Numbered from the stretch's first letter, positions 50,311-63,076 are shown. The stretch is 64,000 nt of DNA from Aminobacter aganoensis (GCF_014206975.1 NZ_JACHOU010000010.1:1-64000), one strand, 5' to 3'. Numbers and translations are program-made. Notes: generated by a model from the sequence alone, not told the origin.

Positions 50311-51108
50311 GTGCAATTCACAGACATCGGCGGCATCACGCTGCACCACCAGCTCATCGGCGGTCCCGCAGGCAAGCCGGTCCTGGTATTTGCCAATTCG
50401 CTGGGCACCGATTTCCGCATCTGGCGCGACGTCATCGTCCGGCTTGCCGGTGACTTCCCCATCGTCACCTACGACAAGCGCGGCCACGGCCTTTCCGACA
50501 CGGGGACGGCTCCCTATTCGATGGACGACCATGTCGGCGATCTCGCCGGCCTGCTCGACCACCTGAATGTCAGGAACGCCATCGTCTGCGGCCTGTCGGT
50601 CGGCGGGCTGATCGCCCAGGGTCTCTATGCCAGGCGTCCCGACCTGGTCCGCGCGCTGGTCCTCTGCGACACCGCCCACAAGATCGGCACCAACGACAGC
50701 TGGAACACGCGCATCGCCGCCGTCGAGAAAAACGGCATCGCCTCGATCGCCGATGGCGTCATGAAGCTTTGGTTCACGCCCGAATTTCACGAACAGCGCC
50801 AGCCCGACCTCGTCGGCTATCGCAACATGCTGTCGCGCCAGCCGCTCGCCGGCTACACCGGCACCTGTGCCGCCCTGCGCGACGCCGACTACACCGAGGC
50901 CGCCAGGGCGATCGCCGTGCCCACGCTCTGCGTCGTCGGCGACCATGACGGCTCGACCCCGCCGGCACTGGTGCGCTCAATGGCCGATCTCATTCCCGGC
51001 TCGCGCTTCAAGATCATCGACGGCGCCGGCCATATCCCTTGCGTTGAAAAGCCGGACGAGCTCGTCGCCCTCATCAGGCGCTTCGTCGCCCGCCTTCCAC
51101 TGGAGTGA
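50311..51108 (+). CDS. pcaD: 3-oxoadipate enol-lactonase
   Basis: This 265-residue alpha/beta hydrolase converts 3-oxoadipate enol-lactone to 3-oxoadipate. The nucleophile serine is in CGLSVGGLIAQ near residue 95, the acid is in VVGDHDGSTPP near residue 215, and the histidine is in GAGHIPCVE near residue 240. It starts with GTG, supported by GAGGAGAAA just upstream. It is first in pcaDCHGB, with pcaC eight bases after its stop. Confidence 0.93.
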   Translation: MQFTDIGGITLHHQLIGGPAGKPVLVFANSLGTDFRIWRDVIVRLAGDFPIVTYDKRGHGLSDTGTAPYSMDDHVGDLAGLLDHLNVRNAIVCGLSVGGLIAQGLYARRPDLVRALVLCDTAHKIGTNDSWNTRIAAVEKNGIASIADGVMKLWFTPEFHEQRQPDLVGYRNMLSRQPLAGYTGTCAALRDADYTEAARAIAVPTLCVVGDHDGSTPPALVRSMADLIPGSRFKIIDGAGHIPCVEKPDELVALIRRFVARLPLE

Positions 51109-51115
51109 TTTGACA

Positions 51116-51526
51116 ATGAACGCATCGGCGCCAGCCTCGACCAGGTATCGCCAGGGTCTCGCCGTTCGCCGCTCGGTGCTCGGTGATGCCCATGTCGACC
51201 GCGCCGAAACGGCCTCGACCGATTTCGACCGGCCGTTCCAGGAACTGATCACCGAGGCCGCCTGGGGCACGGTGTGGGCGCGCCCGACCTGGAGCAAGCG
51301 CGAGCGCTCGATGGTCACCCTCGCCCTGCTCGCGGCGCTGGGCCATGACGAGGAGGTGGCAATGCACGTCCGCGCCACCGCCAACACCGGCGCGTCGCGC
51401 GAGGACATCTGCGAAACCTTCCTGCATGTCGCGATCTATGCCGGTGTGCCGGCGGCCAACCGCGCCATCAAGATCGCCAAGCAGGTCTTTGCCGAAAAGG
51501 ACGCGGGCAAATCCGATGAGCATTGA
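51116..51526 (+). CDS. pcaC: 4-carboxymuconolactone decarboxylase
   Basis: This 136-residue protein of the CMD family decarboxylates gamma-carboxymuconolactone to the enol-lactone. The motifs [34 protein letters not shown] and the histidine of [12 protein letters not shown] are as expected. Its length is normal for a stand-alone PcaC not fused to PcaD. It overlaps pcaH by 11 bases. Confidence 0.93.
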   Translation: MNASAPASTRYRQGLAVRRSVLGDAHVDRAETASTDFDRPFQELITEAAWGTVWARPTWSKRERSMVTLALLAALGHDEEVAMHVRATANTGASREDICETFLHVAIYAGVPAANRAIKIAKQVFAEKDAGKSDEH

Positions 51527-52271
51527 TCCCAAGCCGAACCGCCAGCCCGAGATCGGCGCCTTCTTCCAGCGCGACCGCTCCTGGCACCCGCCGGCCTTCA
51601 CGCCCGGCTACAAGACCTCGGTGCTGCGGTCGCCGCAAAAGGCGCTTCTGTCGCTCGACAACACCATTTCCGAGATCACCGGTCCGGTCTTCGGCCACGA
51701 TATGCTGGGCGAACTCGACAACGACCTGATCCACAATTTCGCCAAGCCGGGCGAAAGCGCCATCGGCGAGCGCATCATCGTCTACGGCCGCGTGCTCGAC
51801 GAGCGCGGCAAGGGCGTGCCGGGCGCGCTGCTGGAATTCTGGCAGGCCAATGCCGGCGGGCGCTATCGCCACAAGAAGGAAGGCTACATTGCCGCCCTCG
51901 ATCCCAATTTTGGCGGTTGCGGCCGCACCATCACCGACGAGGACGGCAGCTATGCCTTCCGCAGCATCAAGCCCGGCCCCTATCCGTGGCCGAACGGCGT
52001 CAACGACTGGCGCCCCGCCCACATCCACTTCTCGGTCTTCGGCCACGGCTTTGCCCAGCGGCTCATCACCCAGATGTATTTCGAGGGCGATCCGCTGATC
52101 TGGCTCTGCCCGATCGTCAGGACCATCCCCGACCGGGCTGCCGTCGAGACGTTGATCGCAGCCCTCGACATGCAGGCGACGATCCCGATGGACGCCCGCG
52201 CCTACAAGTTCGACATCGTGCTGCGCGGCCGCCGCTCCTCGGTGTTCGAGAACCGTCTGGAGGGCAACTGA
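51516..52271 (+). CDS. pcaH: Protocatechuate 3,4-dioxygenase beta subunit
   Basis: This 251-residue subunit binds the catalytic ferric iron that cleaves protocatechuate between the two hydroxyls. The expected ligands are visible: Tyr in GGRYRHK, Tyr in KPGPYPW, and two His in [11 protein letters not shown]. The N-terminal domain and the core jelly roll are full length. It starts inside the 3' end of pcaC and shares one base with pcaG. Confidence 0.95.
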   Translation: MSIDPKPNRQPEIGAFFQRDRSWHPPAFTPGYKTSVLRSPQKALLSLDNTISEITGPVFGHDMLGELDNDLIHNFAKPGESAIGERIIVYGRVLDERGKGVPGALLEFWQANAGGRYRHKKEGYIAALDPNFGGCGRTITDEDGSYAFRSIKPGPYPWPNGVNDWRPAHIHFSVFGHGFAQRLITQMYFEGDPLIWLCPIVRTIPDRAAVETLIAALDMQATIPMDARAYKFDIVLRGRRSSVFENRLEGN

Positions 52272-52885
52272 TGGTCCAGTCGCTGAACCGGCTCAAGGAA
52301 AGCCCCTCGCAGACGGCGGGTCCTTACGTCCATATCGGTCTCACCCCCAATTTCTGCGGCATTCCGGGCGTCTTCGAAAAGGACCTCGGCACCGACATGG
52401 TCAACGACAAGACCATGGGCGAACGCATCACCGTGCGCGCCCGCGTGCTCGACGGTACCGGCGCGCCGCTCAGGGATGCCCTCATCGAGATCTGGCAGGC
52501 CGATGCCGCTGGCCTCTACAATTCGCCGACCGAAATCCGCGGTGCCGCCGACCCCAACTTCACCGGCTGGGGCCGCAAGGCCACCGACATGGTCTCGGGC
52601 GAATGCCTGTTCGAGACCATCAAGCCGGGCCGCGTGCCCTACAAGCCCGGCGTGCTCATGGCTCCGCACATCACCTTCTGGATCGTTGCGCGCGGCATCA
52701 ATCTCGGCCTGCAGACCCGGATGTATTTTGCCGACGAAGAACAGGCCAATGCCGATGACCCGGTGCTGGCCCGCATCGAGCACCGTTCGCGCGTGCCGAC
52801 GCTGATCGCCGCGCGCCTGGACGATGTCTACGTCTTCGACATCCACCTCCAGGGCGACAAGGAAACGGTGTTCTTCGACATCTGA
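52271..52885 (+). CDS. pcaG: Protocatechuate 3,4-dioxygenase alpha subunit
   Basis: This 204-residue partner of PcaH has the same jelly-roll fold without the full iron site. It begins LKESPSQTAGPYVHIGLTP, a hallmark of PcaG, and contains EIWQADAAGLYNSP and APHITFWIVARGINLGLQ. The stop of pcaH and this ATG share one base, ensuring equal translation of the two subunits. Confidence 0.95.
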   Translation: MVQSLNRLKESPSQTAGPYVHIGLTPNFCGIPGVFEKDLGTDMVNDKTMGERITVRARVLDGTGAPLRDALIEIWQADAAGLYNSPTEIRGAADPNFTGWGRKATDMVSGECLFETIKPGRVPYKPGVLMAPHITFWIVARGINLGLQTRMYFADEEQANADDPVLARIEHRSRVPTLIAARLDDVYVFDIHLQGDKETVFFDI

Positions 52886-52922
52886 GCCCGAGCCCACGAC
52901 CCTTCAGCACATGCCCCCCTGA

Positions 52923-55253
<2,331 letters not shown>

Positions 55254-55276
55254 TCCCGTGGAATCGCGCCGGTCAC

Positions 55277-55292
55277 ATATCTGTCAGGTTAT
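55277..55292. promoter_or_regulatory. Candidate PcaQ box before the transporter operon
   Basis: ATATCT-GTCA-GGTTAT has a perfect right half of the ATAACC-N4-GGTTAT dyad and a left half matching four of six bases. It lies 113-128 bases upstream of the binding-protein start, in an AT-rich gap after pobA. In Sinorhizobium PcaQ controls such a transporter. Confidence 0.55.
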
Positions 55293-55404
55293 AGATTGAG
55301 CGATTCTTTTCATTTTACATTACCGTTTCGAACATGACACTTGGCTACGGACATACCGGGACCGGCGCGCGCGACAGTGCCGGCTCGTCCAGATGGAGGA
55401 AAAA

Positions 55405-56577
55405 TTGAAGAAGTCTGTTTTGGCCGCCCTGGCGGTACTTGCGCTTTCCGGCACCGCCTTCGCCGACACCATCAAGGTCGGTGTCGTCGGTCCGTTCTCC
55501 GGCCCGTTCGCCATCCAGGGCAAGAATTTCAAGGCCGGCATCGACGCCTGGATCGCGCTCAACGGCGCCAAGGTCGGCGACGACGACATCGAGATCGTCT
55601 ACCGCGACCTGCCGGCCGCCGATCCGGCCCAGTCCAAGGCGCTGGCCCAGGAACTGGTCGTCAAGGAAGGCGTGCAGTATCTCGCAGGCTTCTACTTCAC
55701 CCCTGACGCGATGGCGGTCACCCCGCTTCTCGAACAGGCCAACGTGCCGCTGGTCGTCATGAACGCCGCCACCTCGGCCATCGTCACCAAGAGCCCGCTG
55801 GTCGTGCGCACCTCCTTCACCACCTGGCAGACCTCGGCGCCGATGGCCAGGGTCGCCAGGGAGCGCGGCGTCAAGAAGGTCATCACCGTGGTTTCCGACT
55901 ACGGCCCGGGCGTCGATTCCGAAAACGCCTTCAAGACCACCTTCACCGCCGAAGGCGGGGAGATAGTCGATTCCGTCCGCATGCCGCTGTCGACCAACGA
56001 CTTCAGCCCGATCATGCAACGCGTCAAGGATTCGGGCGCCGATGCGGTGTTCGCCTTCCTGCCGTCGGGCCCGACCACGCTCGGCTTCGTCAAGGCTTAC
56101 AACGAAAACGGCCTTGCCAAGGCAGGCGTGCAGTTCCTCGCCCCCGGCGACCTGACCCAGGAGTCCGATCTGCCGGCACTCGGCGAGGCGGCATCCGGAC
56201 TGCTGACCACCTTCCACTACGCCGTGTCGCACGACTCGGCCGAAAACAAGACGTTCGTCGAGGCCGCCCGCAAGGCCATCGGCAACCCGGCCGAACTGTC
56301 CTTCCCCTCGGTCGGCGCCTATGACGGCATGCATGTCATCTACAAGATGATCGAGGCCACCGGCGGCGAGCAGGACGCCCAGAAGGCGGTCGACGCCGTC
56401 AAGGGCCTCGCCTGGGAAAGCCCGCGCGGCCCGGTGTCGATCGATGCCGAGAGCCGCCACATCACGCAGAACATCTATCTGCGCGAGGTCGCCAAGGCCG
56501 AGGACGGCACCTTCTACAACAAGGAAATCGCGACCTTCGAAAAGCAGGGCGACCCCGGCCTTGCAGCCCTGAAGTAA
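55405..56577 (+). CDS. pcaM: Periplasmic binding protein of the protocatechuate-type ABC importer
   Basis: This 390-residue receptor has a Sec signal peptide (KKSVLAALAVLALSGTAFA) and a Peripla_BP_6 fold. A TTG start at 55405 is chosen because GGAGG lies five bases upstream and gives a normal signal peptide; the ATG at 55393 precedes that site. By gene order it matches PcaM of Sinorhizobium meliloti, part of a PcaQ-controlled protocatechuate importer. A stem-loop follows. The ligand may be protocatechuate, 4-hydroxybenzoate or both. Confidence 0.85.
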   Translation: MKKSVLAALAVLALSGTAFADTIKVGVVGPFSGPFAIQGKNFKAGIDAWIALNGAKVGDDDIEIVYRDLPAADPAQSKALAQELVVKEGVQYLAGFYFTPDAMAVTPLLEQANVPLVVMNAATSAIVTKSPLVVRTSFTTWQTSAPMARVARERGVKKVITVVSDYGPGVDSENAFKTTFTAEGGEIVDSVRMPLSTNDFSPIMQRVKDSGADAVFAFLPSGPTTLGFVKAYNENGLAKAGVQFLAPGDLTQESDLPALGEAASGLLTTFHYAVSHDSAENKTFVEAARKAIGNPAELSFPSVGAYDGMHVIYKMIEATGGEQDAQKAVDAVKGLAWESPRGPVSIDAESRHITQNIYLREVAKAEDGTFYNKEIATFEKQGDPGLAALK

Positions 56578-56598
56578 CAGCGTTACGCCAACGACAGG

Positions 56599-56623
56599 GC
56601 CCGGATGCCTGATGCGTCCGGGC
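56599..56623 (+). other. Intercistronic stem-loop after the binding-protein gene
   Basis: A 10-bp stem (GCCCGGATGC against GCGTCCGGGC, one wobble pair) closes a five-base loop 22 bases past the receptor stop. The stem contains an ATG (56605) that would otherwise be the permease start, so the ATG at 56641 is preferred. It matches the hairpins at 8832 and 17414 in position. Confidence 0.65.
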
Positions 56624-56640
56624 TGCTGCTGGATCACACG

Positions 56641-57504
56641 ATGCAAACCGTTCTCAGCGTTGGGATCGACGCCCTTGCCTATGGCATGGTGCTGTTCGTC
56701 ATCTCGATAGGACTTTCGGTGACCATGGGCCTGATGCGCGTGGTCAACCTCGCCCATGGCGCCTTCGCCATGATCGGCGGCTACATCGCCTCCTATGCCA
56801 CCCAGACGCTCGGCCTCGGCTATGGCGTGGCGATCCTCGCCGCGGTGGTCGGCACCATCATCATCGCCGTCCCGGTCGAGCGCTTCCTCTACCGCCGCAT
56901 CTACGGCGCGCCCGAACTCACCCAGGTGCTGATGACGATCGGCATCACCTTCTGCGTCATCGGCATCGCCAACTACGTCTTCGGCCCGACGCTGAAGACC
57001 ATCCCGCTGCCCGAGGCGCTGCGCGGTCCGGTCGATCTCGGCTTCCGCTCGATCGCCGCCCACAAGCTGTTCGCCATCGCCTGCGGCGTCGCCGTTGCCG
57101 GCGCGCTCTGGTACCTGATCGAACGGACCTCGTTCGGCGTCAAGCTGCGTGCCTCGGTCGACAATGCCGCCATGGCCGCCTCGCTCGGCGTGCGCACCAG
57201 GATCGTCTATGCCGTCAGCTTCGCGGTGGCCGTCGGCCTCGCCGCCTTCGGCGGCATCGTTGGCGCCGAGCTGCTTCCCATCGAACCCTATTACGCGCTC
57301 CGCTACATGGTCACCTTCCTCGTCGTCGTTTCGGTCGGCGGCGCCGGCTCCATCCCCGGCGCGCTGCTTGCCTGCCTGCTGCTCGGCGCCATCGACACCA
57401 CCGGCCGCTATCTTCTGCCGGAATATGGCGAGTTCTTCTTCTACCTCGCCGTCATCGCCATCGTCTGCGTTTTCCCGCGCGGCCTTCTCGGCAGGAGAAG
57501 CTAG
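56641..57504 (+). CDS. pcaN: ABC transporter permease, LivH family (protocatechuate importer)
   Basis: This 287-residue inner-membrane permease has LivH features: ISIGLSVTMGLMRVVNLAHG near residue 25, the coupling loop RTSFGVKLRASVDNAAMAASLGV near residue 165 (quoted by its ends), and the final VCVFPRGLLGRRS. If ATG 56605 were used it would have 12 more residues. Gene order matches pcaN. It is followed directly by the LivM-type gene. Confidence 0.85.
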   Translation: MQTVLSVGIDALAYGMVLFVISIGLSVTMGLMRVVNLAHGAFAMIGGYIASYATQTLGLGYGVAILAAVVGTIIIAVPVERFLYRRIYGAPELTQVLMTIGITFCVIGIANYVFGPTLKTIPLPEALRGPVDLGFRSIAAHKLFAIACGVAVAGALWYLIERTSFGVKLRASVDNAAMAASLGVRTRIVYAVSFAVAVGLAAFGGIVGAELLPIEPYYALRYMVTFLVVVSVGGAGSIPGALLACLLLGAIDTTGRYLLPEYGEFFFYLAVIAIVCVFPRGLLGRRS

Positions 57505-58515
57505 ATGGCTGCCATCGAGACCACCTCATCTGCGAAGCCTGGGGCTGCCGCGCGCCCGAACTGGCTCATGCGCGACCTGCTCGGCCTCGCCGTCATCCTG
57601 GCCGTCGCCGCCATCGGCTATTTCCTGTTCCCCAACAACCTGGCGCTGCTGACCCGCATCCTCGGCGTCGCACTGCTGGTGCTGTCGATCGATCTGGTCA
57701 CCGGCTTCTGCGGGGTGGCCACGCTCGGCCATGCCGCCCTCTTCGGCGCCGGCGCCTACGCCTCGGGCATCGCCGCCGTGCATTTCGGCATCACCGATCC
57801 GCTGCTGATGGTCGTCGTCGGCGCCTTCGGCGGTGCCGTAGCCGGCGTCGTCTCAGGCGCCGTCATCCTGCGCGGCCATGGGCTGGCGCAACTGGTTCTG
57901 TCCATCGCCGTCGTCCATCTGTTCCACGAGGCCGCCAACAAGGCCTCCGCCTATACCGGCGGCAGCGACGGCCTGTCCGGCATTGCGCCCGATCCGGTGT
58001 TCGGCCTATTCGCCTTCGACCTCTGGGGCCGCACGGCCTATGGTTTTGCCGTCGCGCTGGTCGTCATCGCCTTCGTCGTGCTGCGGCTGATCACCCGTTC
58101 GCCCTTCGGCATGCTCTGCCGCGGCATCAAGGAGGATCCGATCCGCATCCGCGCCATGGGCGCTTCGGTGCAGGGCACGCTGCTCAAGATGTATGTCATC
58201 TCAGGCGCCGTGGCGGGAGTCGGCGGCGCGCTCAACGCCATCTCGACCCAGGTCGTCGGCCTCGATTCGCTCAGCTTCACGCTCTCGGCCGAAGCGCTGG
58301 TGATGCTCGTCCTCGGCGGCACCGGCTCGCTCTATGGCGCGCTGATCGGCACCGTCAGTTTCATGTGGTTCGAGGATTTCGTCTCGGCCGCCAATCCGTT
58401 CCACTGGCTCACCATCGTCGGCGCGCTTCTGATCGCCGTGGTGCTGTTTGCGCCGCGTGGCCTCTATGGCACGGCGCTCGCGCTTGTCGATCGTTTCCGG
58501 AGGACGGGCAAATGA
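57505..58515 (+). CDS. pcaV: ABC transporter permease, LivM family (protocatechuate importer)
   Basis: This 336-residue inner-membrane permease has the LivM stretch [20 protein letters not shown] near residue 55, the coupling loop [22 protein letters not shown] near residue 195 and a C-terminal [19 protein letters not shown] precedes the ATG, which abuts the previous stop. It overlaps the ATPase gene by four bases. Order matches pcaV. Confidence 0.87.
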   Translation: MAAIETTSSAKPGAAARPNWLMRDLLGLAVILAVAAIGYFLFPNNLALLTRILGVALLVLSIDLVTGFCGVATLGHAALFGAGAYASGIAAVHFGITDPLLMVVVGAFGGAVAGVVSGAVILRGHGLAQLVLSIAVVHLFHEAANKASAYTGGSDGLSGIAPDPVFGLFAFDLWGRTAYGFAVALVVIAFVVLRLITRSPFGMLCRGIKEDPIRIRAMGASVQGTLLKMYVISGAVAGVGGALNAISTQVVGLDSLSFTLSAEALVMLVLGGTGSLYGALIGTVSFMWFEDFVSAANPFHWLTIVGALLIAVVLFAPRGLYGTALALVDRFRRTGK

Positions 58516-59276
58516 CTGCGGTCTTCCAGGTCCAGAACCTCAACAAGGCGTTCGGCGGTCTTGCCGTCACGCAGGACGTGTCGATCACCATGAATCCGGG
58601 CGACCGCGTCGCCCTGATCGGCCCCAACGGCGCCGGCAAGACCACCTTCGTCAATCTCGTCACCGGCCATCTCGAACCCGATTCCGGCAAGGTCCTGCTC
58701 GGCGGCAACGATGTCACCTCGCTTAGCCCGACCTTGCGTGTCCGCCAGGGCCTCGTCCGTTCGTTCCAGGTCACGCGCCTGTTTCCCGACATGACCCCGG
58801 AGGAGCATCTGGCGCTCGCCGTCATGCAGCGCACCGGTCGCACCGGCGCGATCTTCGGCCACTACCAGGCCAAGCCCGACGTCATGGCCGAGGTCGCCGA
58901 ATTGCTGCGCACACTCGGCCTCGACCACATCGCCACCCGCAAGGTCGCCGAGATCGCCTATGGCCAGCAGCGCCTTCTGGAGATCGCATTGGCATTGGCG
59001 CTCAGGCCCAAGGTGCTGCTGCTCGACGAACCGGCTGCCGGCGTGCCGCAGAGCGACACCCCGCGCATCGAGGCCGCCCTTGCCGGCCTGCCCGCCGACC
59101 TTGCCGTGCTGATGATCGAGCACGACATGGATCTCGTTTTCCGCTTCGCCAGGCGCGTCATCGTGCTCGCCGCCGGTGCCATCATCTTCGACGGCTCGCC
59201 GGCGGACGTCACCAGGGACGCCCGCGTCCGCGAAGCCTATCTCGGAAGCTACGCCAATGACCGCAGCGCCGCTTGA
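58512..59276 (+). CDS. pcaW: ABC transporter ATPase, LivG family (protocatechuate importer)
   Basis: This 254-residue ATPase has Walker [10 protein letters not shown], a signature that is altered to [15 protein letters not shown] (as in LivG), and Walker [13 protein letters not shown]. The ATG overlaps the LivM-type stop. The last 20 bases overlap the next gene. Order matches pcaW. Confidence 0.87.
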   Translation: MTAVFQVQNLNKAFGGLAVTQDVSITMNPGDRVALIGPNGAGKTTFVNLVTGHLEPDSGKVLLGGNDVTSLSPTLRVRQGLVRSFQVTRLFPDMTPEEHLALAVMQRTGRTGAIFGHYQAKPDVMAEVAELLRTLGLDHIATRKVAEIAYGQQRLLEIALALALRPKVLLLDEPAAGVPQSDTPRIEAALAGLPADLAVLMIEHDMDLVFRFARRVIVLAAGAIIFDGSPADVTRDARVREAYLGSYANDRSAA

Positions 59277-59973
59277 AGTCGCCGACCTGAGCGCCGGCTA
59301 CGGCCCGACGCGGGTCCTGGAGGGCGTCAGCTTCTCCGTGCCGGCCGGCGCGCGGCTGGCCGTGCTCGGCCGCAACGGCATGGGCAAGACGACGCTGCTT
59401 GCCACCATCGCTGGCCAGACCAGGCGCTATGGCGGCTCGATCCGCCTCGGCGGCACCGATCTCAGCAGCCAGGAAAGCTCGGCCCGTGCCCGCAGCGGCC
59501 TCGGCTACGTGCCGCAGGCGCGCTGCATCTTCCCCTCCCTGACCGTCGAGGAAAACCTCTTCGTCGGCCTCAAGGGCCGCGACCGGTCGGCGATCGAGGA
59601 GGCCTACCAGATGTTCCCGCGGCTCAAGGAGCGCCGCCGGAACCTCGGCTCCCAGCTGTCCGGCGGCGAGCAGCAGATGCTGTCCACCGCCCGCACCATC
59701 CTCGGCAAGCCGACAGTGCTCTTGCTCGACGAGCCGCTGGAGGGGTTGGCCCCGGTCATCTGCGAGGAGCTGATGACCGCGTTCTCGCATCTGGCTTCCG
59801 GCGGCGAGATGACCGTTGTCCTGGTCGAGCAGCGCATCCAGAGCGCGCTTGATTTCGCCGACCACGCCATCATCCTCGAGCGTGGCCGGGTTGCCTGGTC
59901 CGGCACGCCGGCGGAGCTGTCCGCCCGGCCCGAGGTGGTGGAAAAGCTGCTCGGCGTCGGCGGCCTGCACTGA
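59257..59973 (+). CDS. pcaX: ABC transporter ATPase, LivF family (protocatechuate importer)
   Basis: This 238-residue ATPase has Walker A GRNGMGKTT, signature LSGGEQQMLSTARTI and Walker B VLLLDEPLEGLAP, followed by VLVEQRIQSALDFADHAIILERG. It begins 20 bases inside the preceding ATPase gene and ends the transporter operon. Order matches pcaX. Confidence 0.87.
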   Translation: MTAAPLEVADLSAGYGPTRVLEGVSFSVPAGARLAVLGRNGMGKTTLLATIAGQTRRYGGSIRLGGTDLSSQESSARARSGLGYVPQARCIFPSLTVEENLFVGLKGRDRSAIEEAYQMFPRLKERRRNLGSQLSGGEQQMLSTARTILGKPTVLLLDEPLEGLAPVICEELMTAFSHLASGGEMTVVLVEQRIQSALDFADHAIILERGRVAWSGTPAELSARPEVVEKLLGVGGLH

Positions 59974-59976
59974 GCC

Positions 59977-59992
59977 GCCGGAAGGCTCCGGC
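59977..59992. terminator. Possible short convergent terminator hairpin
   Basis: GCCGGA / TCCGGC around a four-base loop lies between the convergent pcaX and RND genes and touches the RND stop codon. There is no T run, so it is a weak call. Confidence 0.35.
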
Positions 59993-62900
59993 TACCCGGC
60001 TGCGGCCTCCGCCGCCTCGGTCGTCGGTGTTGCCTCGCTTGGCTCCTTGATCCTGAACCAGGCGACATAGAGCGCGGGCAGGAACAACAGCGTGATCGCC
60101 GTGCCGGCCAGGATGCCGCCCATCATCGCATAGGCCATCGGCGCCCAGAACACCTCGCGCGCGATCGGGATCAGCGCCAGCGAGGCCGCTGCGGCCGTCA
60201 GCGCGATGGGGCGCATGCGGTGTTCCGATGCCTCGATCACCGCGTGCCATTTGTCGGTGCCGGCGGCGATCAGCTCCTCGATCTGCACGATCAGGATCAC
60301 CGAGTTGCGGATCAGGATGCCGACCAGCGCCAGCACGCCGAGAAGCGCCACGAAGCCGAGCGGCTGTCCGGTCGGCACCAGTGCCGCCACCACGCCGATC
60401 AGCCCCAGCGGCGCCACCGCCACCACCAGGAACAGCCGCTGGAAGCTCTGCAGCTGGATCATCAGTACCGTTGCCATGATGAACAGCATGATCGGCACGA
60501 CCGCGACGATCGGACCCTGGCTGTTGGCGCTTTCCTCGACCGAGCCGCCGGTCGCCACCGCATAACCCGCCGGCAGCTTGGCGGCGAAGGCCTCGACCGC
60601 CGGCTTCAGCTCGGCAACCACGGTGTCGGGTAAGGTGTTGCCGACCATGCCGGCTTTGACGGTGATCGTCGGCATCCGGCTGCGCCGCCAGATCGTCGGC
60701 TGTTCCAGCTCGTAGCGGAAGTCGGCGACGGTCGCGAGCGGGATCGCCTCGCCGTTGCCGGTCGGGATCTGCAGGTTGCGCAGCGTCTCGATCGAGCCGC
60801 GCTCGACGTCCTGGGCCCGCACCACCACATTGATCAGGTAGGTCGCGTCGCGCACCTGGGTGATCGCCACCCCGCCGACCACGCTGTTCATGGCGCTGGC
60901 GATATCCTCGGAGGTGATGCCGAGCTGGCGTGCCTTGTCCTGCAGCACCTCGACCTTCAGCACTCGCGATGGTTCGTTCCAGTCGAAGCTCGGCGCCTGC
61001 AGCTTGGCATTGGCGGAGATGACGCCCGCCAGTTGCTGCGACAGCGTCCGTACCGTCTGCACGTCGGGACCGCTGACGCGATATTGCACCGGCCGGCCCA
61101 CGGGCGGGCCGAGTTCCAGCGTCTTGACGAAGGCGTCGGTGCCCACGAACTGCTCGCGCAGGATCTTCTCGATCGCCGGCTGCACCCTCTGCCGCGCCTC
61201 GAGATCCTTGGTCACGATGACCGTCTGGCCGAAATACGGGTTGGCCGGCTGCACGTCATAGGCCAGCACGAAGCGCACCGCGCCCTGGCCGATGTAGGAG
61301 CTGAAGTGGTCGATGTCGGCGTTGCCCTTGAGGGCGACGTTCTCGAACTGCTCGATCTCGGCGCGCGTCTCGGCGATCGAGCTGTTCTGCGGCAGGTTCC
61401 AGTCGACGATCAGTTCGGGCCGGTCCGACGGCGGGAAGAATTGCTGCTGCACGAAGGTCAGCCCGACCACCGACAGCGCGAACAGGACCACGGTCGCGAT
61501 GATGGTCAGCCAGTGACGGCGCACCGCCCAATTGAGGATGCGGGAAAAGCCCGCGGCAACGCGCCCCGGGCGCTCGTCGTGCTTTTTCATCGTTGCCGGC
61601 AAAAGCGTGACGCCGAGCAACGGCGCAAACAGCACCGCCACGATCCACGACAGCAGCAGCGACACCGCGATGACCACGAACAGCGTGTAGGTGTATTCGC
61701 CGGCCTGGCTGCTGTTCAGTCCGATCGGCACGAAGCCGGCGACGGTCACCAGCGTGCCGGTCAGCATCGGAAACGCCGTCGAGGTGTAGACATAGGTCGC
61801 CGCTTTCCGCAGCGAGTCGCCCACCTCCAGCCGTGCCACCATCATCTCGACCGCAATCATCGCGTCGTCGACCAGCAGGCCGAGCGCGATGATCAGCGCG
61901 CCGAGCGAGATGCGTTGCAGCGAGATGCCCATATAGGCCATGACCAGGAAGGTGATCGCCAGCACCAGCGGGATCGACAGCGCCACCACGAAGCCGGCGC
62001 GCATGCCCAGGCTGATGAACGACACGGCGAGCACGATGGCCACCGCCTCGAACAGCGCCCGCGTGAAACCGGAGACGGCATGCTCGACGATGGCCGGCTG
62101 GTCGGCGACCTGGTGCACGCCGACGCCGATCGGCAGTTCGCCGGTCACCTCGTGCATCAATTCCTTCAGCGCCTCGCCGAATTCCAGCAGGTTGGCGTTG
62201 GGCTTCATGCCGATGGCCAGCCCGATCGCCGGCGCGCCATTGACCCGGAACAGCGAGGTCGGCGGGTCGACATAGCCGCGGCTGATGGTGGCGACGTCGC
62301 TCAGCCGGAAGAAGCGGTCGTTGACCCTGAGGTTGATCGCCCTCAGGCTCTCCTCCGAGGTGAACTGGCCGCCGACGCGCACCGCGATGCGCTCCGACCC
62401 GGCCTGGATCACCCCCGACGGCGCAATCGCGTTCTGCGCCTGCAGGCTGGCGACGATGGCTTGCTGGTTGAGGCCGAGCGCCGCGATCTGGCGGGTCGAG
62501 AATTCGAGGTAGATGACCTCGTCCTGCGCCCCGATCAGCTCCACCTTGCCGGCGTTCGGAATGGTCAGGATGCGGGTGCGCACTGTCTCGACATGGTCGC
62601 GCAGCTGGCGCATCGACAGCCCGTCGGCGGTAAAGGCATAGACATTGCCGAACACGTCGCCGAAGCGGTCGTTGAAGAACGGCCCCTGCACCCCTTGCGG
62701 GAAATTCGGCCTCAGGTCGTTGACCATGTTGCGGACCTGCACCCAGGTCGGCGCCACGTCGCGCGCCTTGGTCGTCGACTTGAGGTTGACGAAGATGATC
62801 GTCTGGCCGGCGGTGGTCACGCTGCGGCTGAAGTCCAGGCTTTCCAGCTCCTCGAGCTTCTTTTCGATCCGGTCGGTCACCTGCCGCGTCGTCTCGTCGA

Positions 62901-63075
62901 CCGAGGCACCCGGCCAGTTGGCCTGGATCAGCATGGTCTTGATGGTGAAGCTCGGATCTTCCTCGCGGCCGAGGTTGAGATAGGCGAACACGCCGGCGAT
63001 CGTGAAGATCAGCATGAAGTACCAGACCATCGAGCGGTGGCTCAGTGCCCAGTCGGAAAGATTGAAGCCCTTCAC
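59992..63075 (-). CDS. RND family efflux transporter permease
   Basis: This 1027-residue proton-driven inner-membrane pump has twelve membrane segments in two halves and large periplasmic loops. Visible features are the N-terminal helix after NLSDWALSHRSMVWYFML, GREEDPSFTIKTMLIQANWPGAS near residue 36, DDAMIAVEMMVARLE (acidic proton-relay region) near residue 405 and the second-half signature VALLGVLALVGILIRNSVILI. It starts with GTG after GAGGGGGC, one base past the stop of the membrane-fusion gene, so the two are coupled. Substrates may be drugs, solvents or aromatics; no local regulator is visible. Confidence 0.9.
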   Translation of the reverse strand: MKGFNLSDWALSHRSMVWYFMLIFTIAGVFAYLNLGREEDPSFTIKTMLIQANWPGASVDETTRQVTDRIEKKLEELESLDFSRSVTTAGQTIIFVNLKSTTKARDVAPTWVQVRNMVNDLRPNFPQGVQGPFFNDRFGDVFGNVYAFTADGLSMRQLRDHVETVRTRILTIPNAGKVELIGAQDEVIYLEFSTRQIAALGLNQQAIVASLQAQNAIAPSGVIQAGSERIAVRVGGQFTSEESLRAINLRVNDRFFRLSDVATISRGYVDPPTSLFRVNGAPAIGLAIGMKPNANLLEFGEALKELMHEVTGELPIGVGVHQVADQPAIVEHAVSGFTRALFEAVAIVLAVSFISLGMRAGFVVALSIPLVLAITFLVMAYMGISLQRISLGALIIALGLLVDDAMIAVEMMVARLEVGDSLRKAATYVYTSTAFPMLTGTLVTVAGFVPIGLNSSQAGEYTYTLFVVIAVSLLLSWIVAVLFAPLLGVTLLPATMKKHDERPGRVAAGFSRILNWAVRRHWLTIIATVVLFALSVVGLTFVQQQFFPPSDRPELIVDWNLPQNSSIAETRAEIEQFENVALKGNADIDHFSSYIGQGAVRFVLAYDVQPANPYFGQTVIVTKDLEARQRVQPAIEKILREQFVGTDAFVKTLELGPPVGRPVQYRVSGPDVQTVRTLSQQLAGVISANAKLQAPSFDWNEPSRVLKVEVLQDKARQLGITSEDIASAMNSVVGGVAITQVRDATYLINVVVRAQDVERGSIETLRNLQIPTGNGEAIPLATVADFRYELEQPTIWRRSRMPTITVKAGMVGNTLPDTVVAELKPAVEAFAAKLPAGYAVATGGSVEESANSQGPIVAVVPIMLFIMATVLMIQLQSFQRLFLVVAVAPLGLIGVVAALVPTGQPLGFVALLGVLALVGILIRNSVILIVQIEELIAAGTDKWHAVIEASEHRMRPIALTAAAASLALIPIAREVFWAPMAYAMMGGILAGTAITLLFLPALYVAWFRIKEPSEATPTTEAAEAAAG

Positions 63076-63076
63076 G